Below are positions 1-4,409 of a stretch of DNA of 6,831 bases, piece by piece. The stretch covers positions 1 to 6,831 of the forward strand of contig WRNL01000085.1 in NCBI GenBank assembly GCA_009776625.1, in the 5' to 3' direction. Position 1 is the stretch's first letter; every line of letters begins with the position of its first letter. The position numbers were made by a program, and so were the translations under genes. The notes under the pieces were generated by a model, which was not told where the DNA came from, ran no database searches, and saw nothing but the letters and a program-made list of their open reading frames with translations. This DNA comes from Methanomassiliicoccaceae archaeon. Its GTDB lineage: Archaea > Thermoplasmatota > Thermoplasmata > Methanomassiliicoccales > Methanomethylophilaceae.

Positions 1-863
1 CCACCATCTCGACGGGCGGCTTCGTCCACGGCGCGGGCGGCGCGGGCGGCCTCCCGATGGCCGCCCAGGCGGTAGTGCTCGCCTTCATGTTCCTCGGCGG
101 CACGAACTTCTACCTGCACTACCGCGCCCTGAAGAAGAGGGAGCTCTCCGCCTACAGGAAGAGCCAGGAGTTCGTCTGGACCGTGATGTGGTTCCTCCTG
201 GCCGCCGCCGCGATGCTGGCCCTTGCCCTCGCCGCAACGGGCGACGCCCTCGCCGTGGACCTCGGGGCGGCCGCATGGGACTCCCTCTTCACGGCGGTGT
301 CGATGGGGACGACGACGGGGTACGAGGTGGCGGACCCGTCCTTCTGGCCCCTCTCCGCCTGCGTGGTGATGTGGGCGGTCATGCTCTTCGGGTCCATGTC
401 CGGCTCCACGTCCGGCGGGATAAAGATCTACAGGCTGCTGATACTCCGGTCGTACGTGGCCAACGGCGTCCACAGGATGCTCCACCCGCGCTCCGTCAGG
501 GACGTTAGGCTGGACGGCCACTCCGTGGGCGGCGACTCGGTGGTGTCCGCGACGGTGGTGGTGGCCATGTTCGCGCTGGCGGTGGCGTCCTCCACGGTGT
601 TCCTGCTGGTGTCGGAGCCGTGGATGGGCATACAGGAGTCGATGGGGCTGTCCATATCCGCCATAAGCAACACCGGCGCGGGGATCGGCGGCATCCCCCT
701 CGGGGAGCTGAACGGCGCGTCGAAGCTGTTCCTGTCGTTCATGATGTGGGTGGGGCGCCTGGAGGTGGTGATGGCGCTGCTGCTGTTCTCGAGGACGCTC
801 TGGAGGGACCTGCTCTCGGACATGAGGGGCGGCCTGCGCGGCGTCAGGGGGCGCAGGGGCTGA
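1..863 (+). CDS. trkH: TrkH-family potassium uptake protein, C-terminal part (5' end outside window)
   Basis: Integral membrane subunit of a Trk/Ktr-type potassium channel, which normally works with a cytoplasmic TrkA/KtrA regulator (none is visible here). The reading frame is open from base 3 and begins inside a conserved pore loop (TISTGGF at 3-23), so the ATG at 57 is an internal methionine and not the start. Further family hallmarks follow in order: a third pore loop (MGTTTGYEVADPS), the GSMSGSTSGGIKIYR motif after the next helix, the fourth filter loop (SISAISNTGAGIG) and the late GRLEVVMALLLF segment. Several hydrophobic helices lie between them. A basic tail (RGGLRGVRGRRG) ends at TGA 861-863. 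About 285 residues are present, which is a little over half of a usual TrkH of roughly 480. The gene converges on the minus-strand TPR gene with no gap. Family assignment is firm; partner and ion preference are inferred from the family. Confidence 0.93.
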   Translation, partial: TISTGGFVHGAGGAGGLPMAAQAVVLAFMFLGGTNFYLHYRALKKRELSAYRKSQEFVWTVMWFLLAAAAMLALALAATGDALAVDLGAAAWDSLFTAVSMGTTTGYEVADPSFWPLSACVVMWAVMLFGSMSGSTSGGIKIYRLLILRSYVANGVHRMLHPRSVRDVRLDGHSVGGDSVVSATVVVAMFALAVASSTVFLLVSEPWMGIQESMGLSISAISNTGAGIGGIPLGELNGASKLFLSFMMWVGRLEVVMALLLFSRTLWRDLLSDMRGGLRGVRGRRG

Positions 864-1703
864 TCAGCCCGCGCCCCTGCACATGTCTAGTATCCTGACC
901 ACCGCCGGGTTGCCGGGGTCCTCCTCGTTTATCGCGCCGGCGACGACCTTCGCCTCCGCCGCCCTCCCCTTCTCGGCGAGGCAGTAGGCGAACACCTCCA
1001 TGGCGGTCGTGTTGTGCGGGTCGCCCTTGATCGCTTTGGACGCATGGGCGGCGGCGGCCGTCACCCTCCCCATCACCCAGAAGAAATATGCCGCGAGGGC
1101 GTTGGCGTCGGGGGAGGACCTGTCCCTTTTGAGGGCGTCCTTGACCAGCCTCTCCGCGTCCTTCTGGCGGCCTGCCGCCGTCATCACGGCGCAGTACCGT
1201 TTCTGAACCGCGAGGTCGCAGGGGGCCTCCGCGAGGAGGGCCTCCGCCAGCTCCGCGGCGCGCCCGTGCTCGTTGTTCGCCGACACCGCCCCGACCATGA
1301 CGGCGGTGTCGTCCAGGGTCGGGTCCGCCAGCCTCCCGTACATGGCCGCGGACTCCTCGTGCCTCCGCATGTCGTAGAGCGCGCGCATCCTTTCCCTGAC
1401 CACGCCGTCGCTATCCCCCAGACGGGACAGTATCGCCTCCGCCTCCGCAGGGAACCCTATCCCCCTGAGGCCCTTGGCGGCCTCGAGCCCGTCCCTTTCG
1501 CCGACTTTGCCGGGGATCGAGGAGGCGATTTCCCTCGCGCCGCCCTCGTCCTCTATGACCTTCAGGAGCGACGAGCACGTGAGGAGCGTGAAAGGGTCGT
1601 CTGGGAAACGGCCCGCCAGCTCTCTTATCTGCACCGATGCCAGGGCGGTCTCCCCCGCCGCGATGTTGGACTGTATCTCCTTAAGCGCCTTCCCTTTGTC
1701 CAT
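864..1703 (-). CDS. TPR-like helical-repeat protein of unknown function
   Basis: A 279-residue soluble protein made almost entirely of paired amphipathic helices rich in alanine, leucine and glutamate. Degenerate tetratricopeptide-like repeats are clearest in the C-terminal two thirds, for example around LAEALLAEAPCDLAVQKRYC, the segment AAGRQKDAERLVKDALKRD, and AAHASKAIKGDPHNTTAMEV with the following AEAKVVAGAINEEDPGNP. No signal peptide, membrane segment or catalytic motif is seen, so a protein-protein scaffold is the likely role; the partner is unknown. The frame stays open to an ATG at 1757, which would add 18 residues. I prefer the ATG at 1703 because a TATA-like box (1728-1733, minus strand) lies about 27 bases before it and a GGGGAGGGG purine run (1716-1724) lies just upstream; the ATG at 1757 has no visible ribosome site. 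The stop (864-866) touches the trkH stop. The gene appears monocistronic. Confidence 0.75.
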   Translation of the reverse strand: MDKGKALKEIQSNIAAGETALASVQIRELAGRFPDDPFTLLTCSSLLKVIEDEGGAREIASSIPGKVGERDGLEAAKGLRGIGFPAEAEAILSRLGDSDGVVRERMRALYDMRRHEESAAMYGRLADPTLDDTAVMVGAVSANNEHGRAAELAEALLAEAPCDLAVQKRYCAVMTAAGRQKDAERLVKDALKRDRSSPDANALAAYFFWVMGRVTAAAAHASKAIKGDPHNTTAMEVFAYCLAEKGRAAEAKVVAGAINEEDPGNPAVVRILDMCRGAG

Positions 1704-1727
1704 CTGCGCTTGTATCCCCTCCCCAAA

Positions 1728-1733
1728 GATAAA
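1728..1733 (-). promoter_or_regulatory. Candidate TATA box for the TPR-protein gene
   Basis: On the minus strand the bases read TTTATC within CCTTTATCTTT. The centre is about 27 bases before the ATG at 1703, which would give a transcript with almost no leader. A second candidate, GTTTATG (minus strand, 1755-1761), would instead give a roughly 30-base leader carrying the GGGGAGGGG run. The sequence alone does not decide between them. Confidence 0.35.
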
Positions 1734-1843
1734 GGTTGAGCCTTGATACTCCCACATAAACGATGCCCGGAGTTCGACGATCAGTGGGTCGGCGTGCCCT
1801 TACGCAGTCCACTTTCGGTCAATTCGGTGACCCCCCTGTTAAG

Positions 1844-1850
1844 TATTTAA
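1844..1850 (+). promoter_or_regulatory. Candidate TATA box for a non-coding transcript
   Basis: The bases TATTTAA stand out in a GC-rich stretch. An archaeal start point about 25 bases downstream would fall near 1872, a few bases before the compound hairpin at 1881-1934. No protein gene begins at a suitable distance, so the box, if used, would drive the structured RNA. Confidence 0.4.
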
Positions 1851-1871
1851 GCGGGTCTGGACATGGGCGAG

Positions 1872-1996
1872 TAGCCGTTTGGATGGGGAGCCCGGTTCGG
1901 TGCCTTCCTGAGAGGCGGTGAACCGGGACCATCCGGCAGGAGGTGTTAAAATAGCATCCGCAACCGGTAATCCACGGATAATCCGCGTAAAGGTTG
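1872..1996 (+). ncRNA. Candidate structured RNA (compound hairpin plus second stem-loop)
   Basis: Three nested stems form one long hairpin: GGATGG (1881-1886) with CCATCC (1929-1934), CCCGGTTC (1891-1898) with GAACCGGG (1920-1927), and GCCT (1902-1905) with AGGC (1913-1916). That is 18 Watson-Crick pairs in 54 bases. A symmetric GGT/GGT internal loop separates the inner stems, and TCCTGAG forms the apical loop. A second element follows: CAACC (1961-1965) pairs with GGTTG (1992-1996), enclosing a CGG-ATAAT-CCG hairpin (1975-1985). A TATA-like box lies at the right distance upstream. The strand is assigned from that box only; the hairpin would also form on the other strand. No tRNA, 5S, RNase P or SRP signature was found. 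The ends are guesses. Confidence 0.4.
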
Positions 1997-2036
1997 AAGA
2001 CGTGATCATCGTGATCCGCCTCTGACCCTAATGCGA

Positions 2037-2082
2037 ACGTTGGCCCACGTTGGGGCCCGTCCCCTCCTATGGGGGGACGTTG
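2037..2082. repeat. ACGTTG triplicate repeats interleaved with GC-rich hairpins
   Basis: ACGTTG occurs three times in direct orientation (2037-2042, 2047-2052, 2077-2082). Between copies are two hairpins: GGCCC (2042-2046) with GGGCC (2053-2057), whose loop is the second ACGTTG, and GTCCCCTC with GGGGGGAC (2059-2066 with 2071-2078, one G-U pair, loop CTAT). No T-run follows on either strand, so this is not an obvious intrinsic terminator. It could be a protein-binding array or part of an RNA. Confidence 0.45.
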
Positions 2083-2115
2083 ACCCTCTGCCTGTATGTT
2101 AATTGGCGTTCACCC

Positions 2116-2123
2116 TTATATAA
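2116..2123 (+). promoter_or_regulatory. Candidate TATA box (TTATATAA)
   Basis: A near-perfect archaeal TATA element. On the plus strand the predicted start point is about 2145, inside the dyad at 2141-2159. The motif is symmetric, so transcription to the left cannot be excluded. The nearest plus-strand gene starts at 2333 and has its own closer box, so this may be a distal antitoxin promoter or drive an unrecognised RNA. Confidence 0.45.
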
Positions 2124-2140
2124 CATGCCGTCTGCGGGCC

Positions 2141-2159
2141 CGCTATATCGGCTATAGCG
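2141..2159. repeat. Perfect 7-bp inverted repeat at a predicted transcription start
   Basis: CGCTATA (2141-2147) and TATAGCG (2153-2159) are perfect inverted arms around TCGGC. The dyad covers the predicted start point of the TTATATAA promoter, a common place for an archaeal repressor to bind. It is preceded by the 10-base palindrome GCGGGCCCGC (2134-2143). The operator role is inferred from position alone. Confidence 0.4.
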
Positions 2160-2294
2160 CTTCGTGTGTAGCTATCGTTCCTTTGCATTGATTTCGCCAT
2201 GCGTGGGGATGACCTCTCTAATCGAACAACATCGTGAACACACCCACAGGGAAACTCGACTCCCGCTTCGCGAACAACAGACACCCGCAAGGGG

Positions 2295-2302
2295 TTAAAT
2301 AT
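2295..2302 (+). promoter_or_regulatory. TATA box of the antitoxin-toxin locus
   Basis: TTAAATAT follows a purine-rich GGGG that could serve as the TFB recognition element. Its centre is about 35 bases before the ATG at 2333, so the message would start near 2324 with a leader of about ten bases carrying AAGGGG as a ribosome site. The octamer CAAGGGGT occurs both at 2288-2295 and at 2321-2328, flanking the box. Confidence 0.5.
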
Positions 2303-2332
2303 CCATATTGTCTGGCTCATCAAGGGGTAAAC

Positions 2333-2884
2333 ATGGCGTCTGCATCGGATGTGGCGAATTTCTTCATCGATATTAACAAGAACACAGAGGATCCGATGAC
2401 GAACCTGAGGCTACAGAAGTACCTCTTTTTTGCTCAGGGATGGAGCCTGGCCCTGTTCGGCAGGCCGCTGTTCGAAGAAAGGATAGAGGCGTGGCAGCTC
2501 GGCCCCGTCGTGCCTGACGTGTACCGCGGCTTCTCCTCACATGGGAAGGACCCTATAAGAAGTCCCCGCGAGGGCTACTCCTCCGACGTATTCACCAGGG
2601 AGGAGGTTGATTTCCTTATGGACGTGGCGATGGAGTACTACCGCTACTCCACAGGGGGACTGGTGGGCCTCTGCCACGGGGCGGGCGGCGCATGGGAGAG
2701 CGTCTATGACGACTCCACGCCGTACAAGGAGATCCCCACGGATCGGATAAAAGAAGAGTTCTCAAAAAAAGAGGCGCTTCAGAGGTTCGACATCGATTCC
2801 ATATCCAAAAATATGAAAAGGATAGGCTACCGCGATTCCGAAGGGTACCTCGTCCTACCGAAGGAATATGATTATGGCGACTGA
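2333..2884 (+). CDS. Panacea-domain (DUF4065, SocA/GepA-like) antitoxin
   Basis: A 183-residue protein with the Panacea signature: an N-terminal helix (ASDVANFFIDI), then MTNLRLQKYLFFAQGWSLAL (residues 22-41), then the GRPLFEERIEAWQLGPVVPDVYRGF block (43-67), followed by a TGGLVGLCHGAGGAWESVY segment (107-125). Proteins of this family act as antitoxins and hold many unrelated toxin types by direct binding. The start at 2333 is chosen because AAGGGG lies just upstream, the TATA box is well placed, and the conserved domain begins here; the frame is also open back to a GTG at 2234, whose extra 33 residues look unlike a protein. The gene overlaps the toxin gene by 11 bases. Base composition is low for the window (26 G+C of 60 at 2341-2400, 23 of 60 at 2761-2820), suggesting acquisition by transfer. 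The C-terminal half is more divergent. Confidence 0.85.
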   Translation: MASASDVANFFIDINKNTEDPMTNLRLQKYLFFAQGWSLALFGRPLFEERIEAWQLGPVVPDVYRGFSSHGKDPIRSPREGYSSDVFTREEVDFLMDVAMEYYRYSTGGLVGLCHGAGGAWESVYDDSTPYKEIPTDRIKEEFSKKEALQRFDIDSISKNMKRIGYRDSEGYLVLPKEYDYGD

Positions 2885-3220
2885 GGGGAGCCGCGAGCCA
2901 TGGAGCGTCTGGGTCGCACGGGTGAGGTTCGAGGATAGCGAACAGACGAAGAACAGACCCGTCGTACTGGTAAGCGACGACATCGCCCTCTGTATTTGCA
3001 CGGCCTGCCTGTTACCTCAAAGCAGAAGAGCATGCGGCATGGGTGTCAGATCCTGGACTTGGAACGTGTCGGGTTGAAGAAGGCGTCTATGGTCAAGCTC
3101 GAGCTCATCGAAATAAGGCACATCGACCTGGTGAGGTTTTTAGGTACGTTGAGCGACGACGACCGATACCGGATAGGGCAGTCGCTTAAAGCCGGCGGTT
3201 ACGGGAGCACATTCCTTTGA
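2874..3220 (+). pseudogene. Frameshifted PemK/MazF-like toxin
   Basis: Two overlapping frames together make one toxin of about 115 residues, the usual size for this family of endoribonuclease toxins. The first frame begins at ATG 2874 (AAGGA upstream; another ATG at 2868) and reads MATEGSREPWSVWVARVRF, then the conserved KNRPVVLVSDDIALCIC. The second frame continues with PVTSKQKS, ILDLERVGLKKASMVKLEL and FLGTLSDDDRYRIGQSL, ending at TGA 3218-3220. These match successive parts of PemK-like proteins paired with Panacea antitoxins: the RPVV strand, the TS strand, the GLKKxSxV segment and the iGxLsxxD helix. The break lies between about 2990 and 3011 and needs a -1 or +2 shift. No classical slippery heptamer is seen there, so a mutation or sequencing error is likelier than programmed frameshifting. 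Left uncorrected, the first frame ends at 3077 with a foreign tail and no active toxin. Confidence 0.7.
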
Positions 3221-3368
3221 TCTCCGCCGTGGGGCGTGTTATTTGACTCCTTGCGGGGGTTGCGTGGCCGTCCGATGGGGCATCCTTCAGGTCGCCGCCC
3301 CCCTTTCCCCCCGTTATGTGTCGCGACCGGCCGTCGCTGTAAAATACCTTCAACCCGATTACCACGGG
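3221..3368. other. Spacer between toxin remnant and ATPase gene
   Basis: This 148-base spacer holds a 15-base pyrimidine run (C6-T3-C6, 3298-3312), an inverted repeat GCGAC/GTCGC (3323-3327 and 3333-3337) and a TATA-like box (3339-3348). The frame of the following gene is open through the spacer, but its translation looks random and I do not treat it as coding. The pyrimidine run could end the upstream transcript, though it is C-rich rather than T-rich. Confidence 0.5.
3339..3348 (+). promoter_or_regulatory. TATA-like box with upstream dyad for the ariA-like gene
   Basis: GTAAAATACC lies with its centre about 25 bases before the ATG at 3369, so the transcript would start at or next to the start codon. 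This agrees with the lack of a strong ribosome site. The inverted repeat GCGAC-N5-GTCGC ends two bases before the box, where a bound protein could affect TFB/TBP loading; that role is a guess. Confidence 0.5.
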
Positions 3369-4409
3369 ATGATGCTCAAAGGGTTCTCGGTGTATGGCCT
3401 GTTCGGGGAGTTCGACTACGAAATAAGCCTCAGCGGGGGCCACGTCACGTTCATCCACTCGCTCAACGGGTACGGGAAATCCACGGTGATGAAGCTGATC
3501 TCCGACGTCCTCCACGGGGACGTCGACGAGGTGAGGGGCGTCAGCTTCAAGAGGATGGACCTGAGGTTCGACGACGGCGCGGCCCTGATCGTCGAGAACG
3601 TGGGGGACTCGCCCCTGATACAGATGCAGAAGAACGACATCGAGGAGGAGGTCCCCCCGGACGAGCTGAGGAAGGTGCTGAACGTGCTGTACATATCCCC
3701 CGACAGGTCCGTCGTGACCTCCGACAGCTGCCTGGTCCCCGCGCTGGACGCGCACGTGAAGGGGCTCGCCGGCAAGCTGAAGGGCGCGAGGGGGGACGGC
3801 AGGCTCGCGAGCGTGCCGAGGGAGGGCAGGAAGGGGTACACCGACGCCGAGCTGGAGTTCCGAAGCAAGGACCTCAAAGCGAAGCTGGACTTCATGAAGC
3901 GCGCCGGCATCGAGCCGGACATGCCCGTGGGGTACAGGTTCCCGCCGACGAGGTTCGAGATCATGGAGTACCGCGAGGACTACCTGGACCTCCTGTACTC
4001 GGTGGAGGAGTACGTAGAGAGGTACTACGGGCTCTCCGAGTCCGCGATCGTCTACGTCGACATAGTGAACGAGCTCCTGATCAAGAAGAGCGTCTACATC
4101 AACGACGGCGGCGTCCTCAGCGTCAGGATGGACAACGGCGCGGCCCTGCCCCTCGACAAGCTCTCCTCCGGCGAGAAGCAGATACTGATAATGTTCTACC
4201 TCCTCCTGTTCGTCGCCGAGCACGGGTCGCTGGCGATAATAGACGAGCCGGAGATATCCCTGCACGTGGCGTGGCAGCAGAGCCTGGGGAAGACGTTCTC
4301 CGACATAGCCAGGCTCCGCGGCATGCATATAATCGTCGCCACCCACTCGCCCCAGGTGATACATGACAACTGGGACCTTTCGGTCGAGCTCAGGGTGAAA
4401 GATGATTGA
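3369..4409 (+). CDS. ariA: AriA-like ABC/AAA15 ATPase of a PARIS-type defence system
   Basis: A 346-residue ABC-type ATPase. From the ATG at 3369, residues 30-39 carry Walker A (GYGKST, lysine 37). An ABC signature LSSGEKQ follows at 265-271, Walker B with the double acid (IIDEPE, 290-295), SLH directly after it, and a switch histidine in VATHSPQ (323-329). The segment between Walker A and the signature is charged and partly helical, as in AAA15/RecF-like sensors. In PARIS, AriA builds an ATPase cage that holds the effector AriB and releases it when a viral anti-restriction protein is sensed. The identification rests mainly on the overlapping downstream DUF4435 gene: ATG 4402 lies within the end of this gene, an 8-base overlap. 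The start is chosen from the TATA box at 3339-3348 and because homology begins at MMLKGFSVYG; ATG 3372 is a close alternative. GC content is host-like (45 of 60 at 3781-3840). Other ABC-ATPase/TOPRIM defence pairs are the main alternative. Confidence 0.78.
   Translation: MMLKGFSVYGLFGEFDYEISLSGGHVTFIHSLNGYGKSTVMKLISDVLHGDVDEVRGVSFKRMDLRFDDGAALIVENVGDSPLIQMQKNDIEEEVPPDELRKVLNVLYISPDRSVVTSDSCLVPALDAHVKGLAGKLKGARGDGRLASVPREGRKGYTDAELEFRSKDLKAKLDFMKRAGIEPDMPVGYRFPPTRFEIMEYREDYLDLLYSVEEYVERYYGLSESAIVYVDIVNELLIKKSVYINDGGVLSVRMDNGAALPLDKLSSGEKQILIMFYLLLFVAEHGSLAIIDEPEISLHVAWQQSLGKTFSDIARLRGMHIIVATHSPQVIHDNWDLSVELRVKDD

Larger units (their letters stand above)
1704..2332. other. Long intergenic region without a convincing protein gene
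   Basis: About 630 bases separate the TPR gene from the antitoxin gene. Open frames here are short or lack a ribosome site, and none resembles a known protein. The region is structured: a TATA-like box and compound hairpin at 1844-1934, a second stem-loop at 1961-1996, a tandem CGTGATC repeat (2001-2007 and 2010-2016), GC-rich hairpins with three ACGTTG copies at 2037-2082, and a TATATAA box with a dyad at 2116-2159. The antitoxin promoter is at 2295-2302. This is far more secondary structure than a spacer needs, and suggests at least one non-coding transcript or the remains of displaced regulatory DNA. Confidence 0.6.

Noticed and set aside
57..59. ATG as the start of the potassium transporter
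   Set aside because: The frame is open upstream to the window edge and already encodes the STGGF pore-loop motif.
2001..2024. C/D-box guide RNA (GTGATCA followed by CTGA)
   Set aside because: Box C has a mismatch, the D box is too close, and no internal C'/D' pair is present.
1872..2090. SRP RNA, RNase P RNA or tRNA in the structured region
   Set aside because: The SRP GGAAG/GNAR core, the RNase P GAGGAAAG and ACAGAA elements, and a tRNA T-arm with cloverleaf were all looked for and not found.
2099..2323. Possible 74-residue protein on the minus strand
   Set aside because: No ribosome site before its start, no recognisable domain, and it runs across promoter-like and dyad sequences.
2234..2332. 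GTG start adding 33 residues to the antitoxin
   Set aside because: It spans the TATA box, has no ribosome site, and the Panacea domain starts right after the ATG at 2333.
3243..3368. N-terminal extension of the ATPase back to ATG 3243
   Set aside because: The added 42 residues look random, cross the pyrimidine run and the promoter elements, and precede the point where family similarity begins.
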